Shown one piece after another: positions 18,056 to 26,934 of a DNA stretch of 64,000 nucleotides; within the stretch, counting starts at the first letter, position 1; the number at the start of each line of letters is the position of its first letter. Source of the DNA: Chrysosporum bergii ANA360D (lineage in GTDB: Bacteria > Cyanobacteriota > Cyanobacteriia > Cyanobacteriales > Nostocaceae); the NCBI RefSeq assembly GCF_029891735.1, contig NZ_JANQDH010000032.1, positions 1 through 64,000 on the forward strand. The letters run 5' to 3'. The notes beneath the pieces were generated by a model. The model saw only the letters and a program-made list of their open reading frames with translations, made no database searches and was not told the DNA's origin. The translations under genes and the position numbers were made by a program.

Positions 18056-19057
18056 ATGAAAGTAGTATTTTTTGGAACCCCTTACTTTGCAGTTCCCACT
18101 CTAGAAAAACTCTTGAATCACCGGGATATTGAGGTTTTAGCAGTTGTTACCCAACCTGATAAACGTCGGGAAAGGGGTAACAAACTTATACCTTCACCAG
18201 TAAAAACAGTTGCTATTAACCATAACTTACCTGTCTGGCAACCACAAAGGATTAAAAAGGAAAGTGAAACCTTAACTCAACTCCGAGAGTCTGGGGCGGA
18301 TGTTTTTGTGGTGGTAGCTTATGGGCAAATTTTGTCTTCAGAGATATTAGATATGCCTAGGTGGGGTTGTGTTAATGTCCACGGATCCATTTTACCCAAG
18401 TATCGCGGTGCTGCACCAATTCAATGGTGTTTGTACAATGGCGAAACAGAAACGGGAATCACCACCATGTTAATGGATGTAGGCATGGATACTGGGGCAA
18501 TGCTATTAAAAGCAACTACACCTATTAAATTGTTAGATCATGCTCAGGACTTAGCTCAAAGGCTATCTGTAATTGGTGGAGATTTATTAATAGAAACTTT
18601 ATTTAAGTTGGCCAGTGGGGAAATTGAACCTGTGCCGCAAAATGACTCACAAGCAACTTATGCGCCTTTAATTAAAAAACACAACTACAGTTTAGATTGG
18701 TCAAAAAGTGCTATTCAGTTACACAATCAAATCAGAGGTTTTTACCCCAACTGTACGGCAAGTCTTCGCCATCAAGGAATAAAAATCATGGCTTCTCTTC
18801 CCCTTGGTGATGCTTACAGTTACGAGTTAACACCTGATTTAACAGAAGTTTACCAAAAGTTGCCTGACTTATCAACTATATCCGGTAATCCAGGAGAAGT
18901 GGTAAGCATCGCCAAAGGAATTGGCCCTATAATCCGAACTGGTGAGGGTTTGCTACTCTTACAAGAGGTGCAGTTAGCTGGTAAACGTCCCCAGTCGGGA
19001 TGGGATTTTGTCAATGGTAACCGTTTAACTGTGGGTGAAGTCCTGGGTAACGGTTAA
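18056..19057 (+). CDS. fmt: Methionyl-tRNA formyltransferase
   Basis: Formylates initiator Met-tRNA using 10-formyl-tetrahydrofolate. The N-terminal formyltransferase domain has [17 protein letters not shown], the catalytic Asn-His-Asp set in [18 protein letters not shown] and [18 protein letters not shown]. The C-terminal tRNA-binding barrel occupies about 205-330 ([18 protein letters not shown] onward). The length of 333 residues is normal. It converges on the DUF6464 gene with an 11-bp gap. Confidence 0.96.
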   Translation: MKVVFFGTPYFAVPTLEKLLNHRDIEVLAVVTQPDKRRERGNKLIPSPVKTVAINHNLPVWQPQRIKKESETLTQLRESGADVFVVVAYGQILSSEILDMPRWGCVNVHGSILPKYRGAAPIQWCLYNGETETGITTMLMDVGMDTGAMLLKATTPIKLLDHAQDLAQRLSVIGGDLLIETLFKLASGEIEPVPQNDSQATYAPLIKKHNYSLDWSKSAIQLHNQIRGFYPNCTASLRHQGIKIMASLPLGDAYSYELTPDLTEVYQKLPDLSTISGNPGEVVSIAKGIGPIIRTGEGLLLLQEVQLAGKRPQSGWDFVNGNRLTVGEVLGNG

Positions 19058-19068
19058 CTGCTGGTTAG

Positions 19069-19440
19069 TTATTGCTGAGTCTTCACTTCTAAGTTTTCGT
19101 AGAAACGGCAAGACTCACAAGGACCCTCTGGGTTGACGGCACAGCGCATGATTTCAGAACGTGCATTATAGCTACAAGTAGCATCACCAATGACCCAACG
19201 TCCCTGGAATAGAGTTTTCTCTGTTGGTTTTTGTATGGGCTGGACGTAAAGGGCGATGTTTCGCAAATGGTAACGACCTGATTTAAACTGGTATCTATGG
19301 CGGCGTTCTAATACCGCATAGGTTTTACCCTCAAAATCGACGTAGTTTCCTGGTTGGGGTGTCCAATCAAGTTGAACTTTGCCGAGAGACCGAGTAGGAT
19401 GCGTCAGAATCACCTCGCTTCCTAAAGAATCTAGTTCCAT
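19069..19440 (-). CDS. DUF6464 family protein
   Basis: A small cyanobacterial protein of 123 residues of unknown function. The middle part (YVDFEGKTYAVLERRHRYQF) is beta-rich. The C-terminal CSYNARSEIMRCAVNPEGPC-ESC segment has four cysteines that could bind a metal or an Fe-S cluster (inference). The start ATG has no competitor. It converges with fmt, and its upstream region contains an IS605-like relic. Confidence 0.7.
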   Translation of the reverse strand: MELDSLGSEVILTHPTRSLGKVQLDWTPQPGNYVDFEGKTYAVLERRHRYQFKSGRYHLRNIALYVQPIQKPTEKTLFQGRWVIGDATCSYNARSEIMRCAVNPEGPCESCRFYENLEVKTQQ

Positions 19441-19598
19441 AAACTTATGTCATGTGATTTACCATGATTATAAGAGAAATGCCGAAAACCTCTGTGGTAA
19501 TTTTAGATTTTGGATTTTAGATTAAGCGGTTAACCTTAGCGGGTATTTTTCAACAGTAGCGAGGAAGATGCTTGCACTAGAACACTATATCAAGTGAG

Positions 19599-19641
19599 GC
19601 TGGAATCCTCCGCTTAAAGGCGGGGGAAGTGTCAATGTTAC
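19599..19641 (+). other. IS200/IS605-like right-end relic with hairpin
   Basis: The stretch reads EAGILRLKAGEVSM in one frame, the style of tail seen at the end of cyanobacterial tnpB genes. It overlaps a hairpin of CCTCCGC-TTAAA-GGCGGGG. The equivalent, inverted, hairpin occurs at 4889-4913. It is only a fragment; no transposase is adjacent. Confidence 0.35.
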
Positions 19642-19699
19642 ATTGTTTGAAGTTGTGTAGCCTTTTGATTACAGACCATAGGCTACTGCTGTACACTAA

Positions 19700-19999
<300 letters not shown>

Positions 20000-20066
20000 G
20001 GAGTTTTGAGTAAATTCCTGATTTGATACATAACTGAGTGCGTTCATAGCAAGTTGCTTGAGGATT

Positions 20067-20091
20067 GTAGGGTGGGTTATACTCACCCTAC
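20067..20091. repeat. GTAGGGTG palindrome, possible psaC terminator
   Basis: GTAGGGTG pairs with CACCCTAC around a 9-base loop, about 70 bp after the psaC stop. It is followed by TAAATTTTA. It belongs to the same palindrome family as 16098-16129. Confidence 0.55.
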
Positions 20092-20108
20092 TAAATTTTA
20101 GTCCTTCC

Positions 20109-20738
20109 CTATATCCTCTCATCAATTCCTGCCTGAAAAGCTTGTTTTGGAGTCAAGTTTAAATGTGGGAATGTTGGTGATTGTATGCTTTCGCTACCTT
20201 GAAATAAATTAACTTGATACTCACCTTCTATTAGTTTATATATAGAAATAGTGGGTTGTTTAGGACTACCGATAAATTTTCTTGCCCCTAAAGCTAGATA
20301 ATCTACTACCCAGTATTCTGGCACACCCATTGCTTCATAATCAGCTAATTTTTTGTAGTAATCATCTCGCCAATTACTACTCACCACTTGAATTACTAAT
20401 GGCACTGATGCCCCTTGGGTCACAGTTGATTGTTTTTTCCATAACTCTTCATTGACTAAATTAGCACGGTTCAATATTAAAACATCTGGTAAATAAGCTG
20501 ATTCGCTTTGTGGTGGTTTAACCAATGCTTGTTTAGGGATAGTGTAAGGAAGATTTAGCCGTTTAATCTCCGCGGATAATTCCAGGGTCAAAAATCCACC
20601 TATATTTTCATGTTCTCCCAATGGTTGTAGCATCTCAAAAATTACTCCGTCATGTAGTTCATAGCTTGTGCCTTCAGGCTTCCAGGCTACAAATTCCTCA
20701 TAAGTGATTATTTTATGCTTGGTGATGGCTTGAGTCAT
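20109..20738 (-). CDS. Uma2 family (DUF820) endonuclease-like protein
   Basis: PD-(D/E)XK-fold protein of the Uma2 family, very numerous in cyanobacteria and of unproven function. Visible are the N-terminal ITYEEFVAWKPEGTSYELHDG, the PDVLILNRANL strand with the first acidic residue, and PLVIQVVSSNWRDDYYKKLADYEAMG-VPEYWVVD. At the usual catalytic IEV position the sequence has IQV, so the expected glutamate is replaced by glutamine. Nuclease activity is therefore questionable. A second member (62.5 kb) keeps the glutamate. It lies downstream of map on the same strand, 117 bp away. Confidence 0.8.
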   Translation of the reverse strand: MTQAITKHKIITYEEFVAWKPEGTSYELHDGVIFEMLQPLGEHENIGGFLTLELSAEIKRLNLPYTIPKQALVKPPQSESAYLPDVLILNRANLVNEELWKKQSTVTQGASVPLVIQVVSSNWRDDYYKKLADYEAMGVPEYWVVDYLALGARKFIGSPKQPTISIYKLIEGEYQVNLFQGSESIQSPTFPHLNLTPKQAFQAGIDERI

Positions 20739-20855
20739 AAAACCCCATGTAGGTAATGTGAACTACTCCCCCTCAGCTGAAGCTATAGAGGGAGATGACA
20801 ATTTTTAATTTAAACTTTTTTAAATTAAACTTTTTTGAACTTAAACTTTTTTAGT

Positions 20856-21683
20856 TTAAACTTTTGTCCGGTCTGTTAAAATTTCATAACCGGTTTGTGT
20901 CACTAAAACTGTATGTTCAAACTGTGCGGATAGTGAATTATCTACAGTTACAGCTGTCCATCTGTCAGATAATATCCTGGTGTGTTTAGAACCTGCATTT
21001 AAAATCGGTTCAATGGCTAAGGTCATCCCCGCTCGCAGTTTTACGTTGGGCATTTGTTGGGTGCGGAAGTTAAAAACACATGGTTCTTCGTGTAAGTTAC
21101 GACCAACACCATGTCCGGTAAATTCTTCTACTACACTAAAACCATTGGCTTTTACATGGTCTTCTATTGCTCCGGCAATGTCTAGTAAATAAGCGCCTTC
21201 TTTGACTTGTTCGATACCTTTATACAGGGTTTCTTCAGCTACACGAATCAGTTTAGCTGCATCTGGGGTAACATCACCCACGGCAATGGTAATGCAGGAA
21301 TCACCATGGAAGCCTTGATAATAAGCACCTGTATCTACTTTTAATACATCTCCTGTGCGAATTACTTTTTTAGCGCTGGGGATACCATGAACGACTTCAT
21401 TATTAATACTGGAGCAAATAGAACCCGTGAAGCCGTGATATCCCTTAAAGCTTGGTGTAGCATCCATTTCACGAATACGTTTTTCTGCATAGATGTCTAA
21501 ATCTGCCGTGGTCATACCAGGCTGCACCATATCAGCAATTTCTCTGAGGACAGTAGCCACAATTTTGGCTGATTGCCGCATAATTTCAACTTCACGCGGC
21601 GATTTTATTTCAATTCCTCGGCGTTGTTTTTTTACAGGTTGAGGTCGGGTTTTTTGAGTAAGCAAGTTAGTGAGGATGTTCAT
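20856..21683 (-). CDS. map: Methionine aminopeptidase, type I
   Basis: Removes the N-terminal Met from nascent proteins. The five metal ligands can be placed: D in [10 protein letters not shown] in FHGDSCIT, H in [13 protein letters not shown] in LAIEPILN and E in QFEHTVLVT. The substrate His lies in NEVVHGIPS. At 275 residues it has a 20-residue N-terminal extension ([17 protein letters not shown]) before the catalytic domain, common in cyanobacterial isoforms. The 3' flank (20800-20862) is a run of AT-rich near-repeats of TTAAACTTTTTT. Confidence 0.95.
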   Translation of the reverse strand: MNILTNLLTQKTRPQPVKKQRRGIEIKSPREVEIMRQSAKIVATVLREIADMVQPGMTTADLDIYAEKRIREMDATPSFKGYHGFTGSICSSINNEVVHGIPSAKKVIRTGDVLKVDTGAYYQGFHGDSCITIAVGDVTPDAAKLIRVAEETLYKGIEQVKEGAYLLDIAGAIEDHVKANGFSVVEEFTGHGVGRNLHEEPCVFNFRTQQMPNVKLRAGMTLAIEPILNAGSKHTRILSDRWTAVTVDNSLSAQFEHTVLVTQTGYEILTDRTKV

Positions 21684-21856
21684 GGGGATTTAATAATTAC
21701 TGGTGATGTACTGCTACAGTGGCAGTGTTTTTTTAGTTGACTAAAACAATGGAATTATAAACTAGTCCTAGAAGGACTGCTTTTTAGTGTGTTATTGTGA
21801 AAGGACGCTTAAGTTTTTCCGCCACGCTCCTACACCGAACCTCAAGGGTTTTCAGC

Positions 21857-22270
21857 CTATTTTCTGATAAATTCCAGGGGTAAGCCATCAGTATCAGCAA
21901 TAAAAGCCACTTCCCAGAGTTCGTCGCCTATTTGCTGCTGTGTCGGTTGTAAAAGTATCTTTAGGGGTGGTAAGTCTGTTATAGAACTTATACGTGATTC
22001 TAAACTACTCAACCAGCTAGGTAAATCTGATGTGATTTCAGTTAGATCAAAGGATAAATGATAATATCCCACATAATGTTCATCAGCAAAAGCATCTGGC
22101 GCTGGTTTGGGTTGAGGAATTTGGATTAATTCAATTCTGCCGTTTAAGCCTTCCATCCAGCAAGCTAGAGTATAACCGGTGGTGAAGCGTTCACAAACTG
22201 TAAACCCCAATTGTTCATAAAAGGCGATCGCTTGATGAATATTTCCTGTGCGAATGGAGGCGTGGTGCAT
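21857..22270 (-). CDS. VOC/glyoxalase family protein
   Basis: A 137-residue protein with the glyoxalase-type beta-alpha-beta-beta-beta pattern: MHHASIRTGNIHQAIAFYEQ, LGFTVCERF, then a C-terminal module ending IADTDGLPLEFIRK. The potential metal ligands H2 or H3, E near 53 and E near 134 fit a glyoxalase I-like enzyme, but a half-site arrangement with another substrate is equally possible. Family call only. Confidence 0.75.
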   Translation of the reverse strand: MHHASIRTGNIHQAIAFYEQLGFTVCERFTTGYTLACWMEGLNGRIELIQIPQPKPAPDAFADEHYVGYYHLSFDLTEITSDLPSWLSSLESRISSITDLPPLKILLQPTQQQIGDELWEVAFIADTDGLPLEFIRK

Positions 22271-22330
22271 GGTTTAATTGAAGATTTTGATGGTATTTTG
22301 GATTATTCCTCTGTTCCTTATTCCCTTTAT

Positions 22331-22392
22331 TATAGCGGTTATTAACAAGCAGGATGCTTGTGTTACATCTCACGTGTTTATTAAATGCTATA
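22331..22392. mobile_element. Short MITE-like element, copy D
   Basis: A 62-bp unit beginning TATAGCGG and ending TGCTATA. It contains ATCTCACGTGTTTA (shared with the 48.0 kb copy) and a nested ACAAGCAGGATGCTTGT-type palindrome. It looks like an internally deleted relative of the 101-bp element at 24140-24240. Confidence 0.6.
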
Positions 22393-22395
22393 TCA

Positions 22396-22429
22396 TAGAG
22401 ACGCTCCTGGGAACGCCTCTAGGTTTTTT
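22396..22429 (+). repeat. TAGAGACG-type palindrome followed by a T run
   Basis: TAGAG and CTCTA arms with inner CG pairs, followed by AGGTTTTTT. It is a degenerate member of the family whose best copy is 32079-32106. It may terminate plus-strand transcription, although both adjacent genes are on the minus strand. Confidence 0.5.
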
Positions 22430-22455
22430 ATCAGCGATATTTAACGACCACCGAC

Positions 22456-22968
22456 TTACTCAAATAATCGGAAATAAGGATAGCGTACAGGGACACCAGG
22501 CTCTTTTTCCAAATCAAAATTAATTACGTCCCAGCAGGGTTCTTCTGTGGCATCGGGACTAAAATCCACAGGTAAGCCGTATAATCGTGCGCCGACGGTT
22601 TCTGACTGTCCAGAACGCCAAGGGGTGCTGCGTTCTAAATAGCCGGTCATCAATTCCTGATAACGTTTAGCAATAATTACTCGTGTTGCTCGGTAACCTT
22701 GAGTGTATAGCTTATCCAGTGCCTCGTGGATTTCAAAACGAATGCCGTCCGGGTGGGTGTGCTGTCTATACCATTCATCATTCCAGCGTCGCCAATGACG
22801 ACCTGACTGTAGATGAACTAATTCTCCTGTTTTAGGATCAGCTTCAAAAGCACCATGACGCGGACACAAATAAGTATCCGTCAGGGTGAGGGCTGGTATA
22901 GTCTGACGACAGTGAGGACACTGAATTTCAGAGCCAAATATGGGGTACTGCAAGCCTGGATTCATCAT
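22456..22968 (-). CDS. TIGR02652 family protein
   Basis: Cyanobacterium-specific protein of 170 residues, function unknown. The N-terminal part has a zinc-ribbon-like CPHC near 18-21 and CPRHG near 36-40, suggesting metal binding. Later conserved segments are GRHWRRWNDEWYRQHTHPDG and RATRVIIAKRYQELM, then the C-terminus PVRYPYFRLFE. It is divergent from the carbonic anhydrase-like gene. The family name comes from recognition of these blocks. Confidence 0.75.
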   Translation of the reverse strand: MMNPGLQYPIFGSEIQCPHCRQTIPALTLTDTYLCPRHGAFEADPKTGELVHLQSGRHWRRWNDEWYRQHTHPDGIRFEIHEALDKLYTQGYRATRVIIAKRYQELMTGYLERSTPWRSGQSETVGARLYGLPVDFSPDATEEPCWDVINFDLEKEPGVPVRYPYFRLFE

Positions 22969-23207
22969 GAAGTGAGTACAAACATAATTTTGTCTTCATC
23001 AGCACCAGTGAGTTGGATATTACACTTCGGCTCCTCTAGTTTAGAGGCTTGCTCGTTGCTGCAAAGAAACGGAGTTTCAAAGTGAACAATCTTCACTAGC
23101 ATCTGACTCTGTTCAGAGACCTGACACTGTGATATCTTAGTTGGGCAACCAGCCTCAAAATTTAGAGTTTCTCCAGTGTTCCTGGGTACCATAATATATA
23201 TTCTATC

Positions 23208-23735
23208 GTGTCTACAGCTTCTTACTGGCCATCTCCCGATTTTTCTCAAGCAGCCTTCATCGCTGCCAATGCCGTGGTCATGGGTTGGGTGAACATCAAA
23301 CCAGGGGCAAGCATTTGGTATGGTGCTGTGGTCAGGGGAGATGTGGAAAAAATTGAGATTGGCGAATGTACAAACATTCAAGACGGGGCAATTTTACACG
23401 GTGATCCTGGTTTTCCAACTATTTTAGAACATCATGTCACTGTGGGGCATCGCGCTGTGGTACATTCAGCCCACATTGAAAGTGGCTGCTTGATTGGCAT
23501 TGGCGCAATTATTTTAGATGGGGTGAGAGTGGGTCACGGTAGCATTATTGGTGCTGGGGCAGTGGTGACTAAAAATATTCCTCCCCGGTCTTTAGTGGTT
23601 GGTGTTCCTGGTAAGGTGGTGCGCCAAATTGAAGCCGAGGAAGCCGCAGAACTAATAGAACACGCTGAACGCTACCAAAAGTTAGCTTTGGTTCATGCTG
23701 GTAAAGGTGATGATATCGGCTTTCAACAAAGCTAG
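23208..23735 (+). CDS. Gamma carbonic anhydrase family protein
   Basis: Left-handed beta-helix protein with hexapeptide repeats (AAVVMG/GASIWYG/GCLIGIGA/GHGSIIGAGA patterns). The zinc-type histidines lie in HHVTVGHRAVVHSAH, near residues 79-93. At 175 residues it matches YrdA/CcmM-N-like gamma-CA homologs; activity has been shown for some relatives only. Translation starts at the GTG giving MSTASYWPSP. The C-terminal helix (EEAAELIEHAERYQKL) is typical. A strong terminator follows 92 bp after the stop. Confidence 0.9.
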   Translation: MSTASYWPSPDFSQAAFIAANAVVMGWVNIKPGASIWYGAVVRGDVEKIEIGECTNIQDGAILHGDPGFPTILEHHVTVGHRAVVHSAHIESGCLIGIGAIILDGVRVGHGSIIGAGAVVTKNIPPRSLVVGVPGKVVRQIEAEEAAELIEHAERYQKLALVHAGKGDDIGFQQS

Positions 23736-23826
23736 TAACTTAACAATCAGCTGAAAATATTGTAGTATGAGGATATTGTTGGTAAGGCATAAGGCTTGTA
23801 ATGCTGATAATAGTCAGCATACTGGC

Positions 23827-23868
23827 GTGACCTTGAGTTAACTGTGACACAAGGTCACATTTTTTTTT
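23827..23868 (+). terminator. Rho-independent terminator
   Basis: GTGACCTTG pairs with CAAGGTCAC (9 bp, 14-base loop), followed by nine consecutive T residues from 23860. It ends the gamma carbonic anhydrase transcript and isolates psbY. Confidence 0.9.
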
Positions 23869-23957
23869 CGGCTAAGATTGGAAAATTTCACCAATTCAGT
23901 TAAAAATAAGAATAAGTAATAAAACTTTAATTTTCGCAATCAAGAGGAATTGTAAAA

Positions 23958-24083
23958 ATGGATATTGATTACCGCATTGCCATTGTTGTTGCACCCATTG
24001 CTATTGCTGGTGCTTGGGCGGCGTTTAACATTGGAGCCGCAGCACTCAGACAAGTGCAAAACTTTTTGAACAAACAGGCTTAA
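23958..24083 (+). CDS. psbY: Photosystem II protein Y
   Basis: A 41-residue single-span thylakoid protein at the periphery of photosystem II near cytochrome b559. It reads [18 protein letters not shown] and continues with [17 protein letters not shown], the canonical PsbY pattern. The hydrophobic helix spans about residues 7-26. An AGAGGA ribosome site lies about 9 bp upstream. It is bracketed by a terminator on each side, so it has its own promoter within 23869-23940. Confidence 0.95.
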   Translation: MDIDYRIAIVVAPIAIAGAWAAFNIGAAALRQVQNFLNKQA

Positions 24084-24106
24084 AGTCAATAAAAGTCATC
24101 CTAAAG

Positions 24107-24140
24107 CCGACTGTAGCCCTGATCAAGGACGGTCGGTTTT
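24107..24140 (+). terminator. Probable psbY terminator
   Basis: CCGAC and GTCGG enclose an inner CCT/AGG pairing, followed by TTTT at 24137-24140, about 24 bp after the psbY stop. It abuts the MITE-like copy B. Confidence 0.6.
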
Positions 24141-24240
24141 ATAGCATTTCTTAAACCCGTGAGATACAAATGTACATGATCTTCTTGTGGTGGGGGCATC
24201 TTCCCTAAAGATATACCTCACTTGGGCAAAATTTGCTATA
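24140..24240 (-). mobile_element. MITE-like repeat, copy B (best preserved)
   Basis: A 101-bp unit starting TATAGCA and ending TGCTATA (perfect 7-bp terminal inverted repeats). A second inverted pair, GTGAGATA and TACCTCAC, lies 18-27 bp inside each end. It carries no ORF and is inserted between psbY and folC. It aligns in reverse orientation with copy A at 7181-7284. Confidence 0.75.
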
Positions 24241-24272
24241 ATTTTGTAATTTTGTAATTTTGTAATTTTACT

Positions 24273-25523
24273 GTGGATATAAATTCTTTACTCCAACCTT
24301 TTCACTATTTCGGCCTTCATCTGGGAGTGTGGCGCATCACCAAGTTATTGGGAAATCTTGGTAACCCTCACCACCAAGTACCAATTATTCACGTCACCGG
24401 CACTAATGGCAAAGGTTCCGTTTGTGCTTACCTTCACTCTGTACTCACTGAGGCTGGTTATAAAACTGGATGTTATACTTCTCCTCATTTAGTTCATTGG
24501 ACAGAACGCATTTGTATTAATAAACAGCCAATTTCTTCTGAGAAATTTAGCCAATTAATACAACAAGTCCAAGACGCTATTCGCCCTGATGATGAACGTC
24601 CTAGTCGGTTTGAAGTTATTACCGCAGTTGCTTGGTTATATTTTGCTCAAGCTCAAGTTGATGTGGCTGTGGTGGAAGTGGGTTTGGGCGGTCGGTTAGA
24701 TGCTACTAATGTTTGTGATCAGCCGCTAGTGTCAGTTATTACTTCAATTAGCAGGGAACATTGGCAGCAACTCGGACCTACTGTGGCTGATATTGCCAGA
24801 GAAAAAGCAGGTATTATTAAACCTAAATGTCCGGTGGTGGTGGGACCATTGCCAGCTGAAGCAGAAGAAGTGGTGCGATCGCGTGCTGAAGAATTACAAT
24901 GTCCATATATTGCTCCCGCACCAGCACATCAAATTGATGCTGTGTGGGCTGAATATCAAACTCAGCAAAATAAAGAGGTGATTAGGTATCCCCTAGCACT
25001 ACAAGGGCAAATTCAACTCACTAATTCTGCTGTGGCTTTGGCTACTGTAGAAGTTTTGCAAAGCTCAGGCTGGGTAATTCCCACCACAGCCATTGTCAAC
25101 GGTATGGGCAAAACTCAATGGCCGGGGCGGATGCAGTGGGTAAAGTGGAAAAACCAAAAATTATTAATTGATGGCGCTCATAACCCAGCAGCAGCCCAAG
25201 CACTGCGGAGTTATTTAGATAGTTTGGATATCAGTAAAATAACTTGGATTATGGGAATGCTGGATACTAAAGAGCATGGAGATATTTTCTCAGCCTTATT
25301 GCGATCGCCTGACCAATTATATCTCATCCCTGTACCGGATCATAGTTCAGCTGATCCTCTGGAATTAGCTCAAATAGCTAATGAAGTTTGCCCACAAGTC
25401 TCTATTCAAACTTATCCAGATTTATTATCAGCTTTAGATGGTATTGGCAATTCTAACCATAATCAAGTGGTGTTGTGTGGTTCTCTTTACTTAATTGGGG
25501 ATTTTTTAAGTATTCCATTGTGA
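24273..25523 (+). CDS. folC: Bifunctional folylpolyglutamate/dihydrofolate synthase
   Basis: Adds glutamate to dihydropteroate and to folates. The Mur-ligase-like P-loop is in HVTGTNGKGSVCAYLHS near 40-56; EVGLGGRLDATNV, SISREHWQQLG and IDGAHNPAAAQAL are conserved. It is 416 residues long and starts at a GTG just after a TTTGTAAT repeat run (24243-24268). The 3' end overlaps the convergent solute-binding protein gene by 18 bp. Confidence 0.95.
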   Translation: MDINSLLQPFHYFGLHLGVWRITKLLGNLGNPHHQVPIIHVTGTNGKGSVCAYLHSVLTEAGYKTGCYTSPHLVHWTERICINKQPISSEKFSQLIQQVQDAIRPDDERPSRFEVITAVAWLYFAQAQVDVAVVEVGLGGRLDATNVCDQPLVSVITSISREHWQQLGPTVADIAREKAGIIKPKCPVVVGPLPAEAEEVVRSRAEELQCPYIAPAPAHQIDAVWAEYQTQQNKEVIRYPLALQGQIQLTNSAVALATVEVLQSSGWVIPTTAIVNGMGKTQWPGRMQWVKWKNQKLLIDGAHNPAAAQALRSYLDSLDISKITWIMGMLDTKEHGDIFSALLRSPDQLYLIPVPDHSSADPLELAQIANEVCPQVSIQTYPDLLSALDGIGNSNHNQVVLCGSLYLIGDFLSIPL

Positions 25524-26801
25524 TGCTGCATCTTCTAAGGCTTTATCCACGGTCTTTTGTCCTAACATTGCTGCTTGCAAGTTCTCATAAATTGCCTTTT
25601 GCAGAAGTTTGTAATCTTTCAAAGTTGGGGTTAAAATCTCTGCTTGCTGTAGTTGGTTAGCACTGATGATTCTGGCTTTTTCCACAGTGGAAGCAGAATC
25701 AGGAACATTTTTAAAGTAATTATCACCCAGTGCTTTAATACTAGATGGTAAAACATTGGCAGCTTTGGCAAATGTTAACTGATTTTGGTCATTGGTGAGA
25801 AATAAAGCAAATTTAACTGCTGCATCTGGGTGTTTACTAGCACGGGGAACAACTACATTCATCACAGCTACATTTTTTTTACCAGTATCCCCACTGATTT
25901 GGGGGGCTATGGCTGAATTTTCGGCAATTTGTGGCGCGTTTTTGGCAATGGTTTTCAGAAACTCTGGACCAGAGGCTAAAAATGCCGTTTGTCCGGACTG
26001 GTATAAATCAATTGCATGGCGATGACCTTGGGTTAAAACTTCTCTGGGTAGTAGACCTTTTTGATACAAATCAACCCAATATTGGAAAGCTGCTTTACCT
26101 TGTGGAGAATTAAAAGCCGCTTTACCTCCACTATCTACTAAAGTAACTCCCATTTGTACCAATGATTCTAAAACTTCACCGGAATCTTGGGGTACAAAAG
26201 TGGCAAAAAAAGCATATTTACCGGTTTTATCTTTAATTTTCTCGGCAACATCTGCCAATGCTGCATAGGTAGCTGGTGGTTCGTTGACACCCGCCTGTTT
26301 TAATAAATCCATGTTATAAATAGTTAACCGTGTGGTCAAGTACCAGGGAATACCAAAACTCTTACCATTGAGGGTGCTAGCTTTCCAGATGTTCGGCAAA
26401 TAGGAGGAACGTTGTTCAGGGGAAATTTTTGTGTCTAAATCTAACCAAGCATTTCTTCCTGCTAGTTGAGAAGCAAACACTGGGTTAAGGTTAACCACAT
26501 CAGGAGGCGTATTTGCGGAAACAGCTGTTAAAATCTTATTCTCCATAGCTGACCAGGGTATATCAACCCAGTTAACCTTGATACCTGAATTTTCCGTTTC
26601 AAAGTTCTTAATTAGGCTTTGGAAGTAGTTAGTAAATTCCGGTTGCAGTTGCATTGTCCAAAACTCAACTGTTGCGGCTCCTGAAGTAGACTGTTGTTTA
26701 TTGGCGGTTATGTTACCAGGACTGCAACTTATCAACCAACTGGTAAATAAGCCCATCAATGCCCAAAGGGTAAGTTGTTTAAATTTTTGTAATTGTCTCA
26801 T
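25506..26801 (-). CDS. ABC transporter sugar-binding lipoprotein (family 1)
   Basis: Periplasmic substrate-binding component of a carbohydrate-type ABC importer. A signal peptide ends at a lipobox with C26 (LISC-SPG). The mature part has the family-1 pattern: VEFWTMQLQPEF at the first strand, PDVVNLNPVFASQLAGRNA, WYLTTRLTIYNMDLLKQAG and FLASGPEFL. The length of 431 residues is normal. No permease or ATPase gene is adjacent, so its transporter is encoded elsewhere. The sugar cannot be predicted. Confidence 0.88.
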   Translation of the reverse strand: MRQLQKFKQLTLWALMGLFTSWLISCSPGNITANKQQSTSGAATVEFWTMQLQPEFTNYFQSLIKNFETENSGIKVNWVDIPWSAMENKILTAVSANTPPDVVNLNPVFASQLAGRNAWLDLDTKISPEQRSSYLPNIWKASTLNGKSFGIPWYLTTRLTIYNMDLLKQAGVNEPPATYAALADVAEKIKDKTGKYAFFATFVPQDSGEVLESLVQMGVTLVDSGGKAAFNSPQGKAAFQYWVDLYQKGLLPREVLTQGHRHAIDLYQSGQTAFLASGPEFLKTIAKNAPQIAENSAIAPQISGDTGKKNVAVMNVVVPRASKHPDAAVKFALFLTNDQNQLTFAKAANVLPSSIKALGDNYFKNVPDSASTVEKARIISANQLQQAEILTPTLKDYKLLQKAIYENLQAAMLGQKTVDKALEDAASQWNT

Positions 26802-26934
26802 TTTAACAGTGTTTCTACGCTTGATTAAAGTGACAAAGTTATGGAAAATTGTTGAAATTATAGGATAAATCAGTTACCTAGTGATAAAAAACGTATAGTG
26901 TAATTTGTTATTTAGCATCTTAACGGGTATAACT

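Noticed and set aside
22278-22523. 81-codon plus-strand frame
   Set aside because: It spans a MITE-like repeat, a palindrome and the 3' end of the TIGR02652 gene on the other strand; no protein-like pattern.
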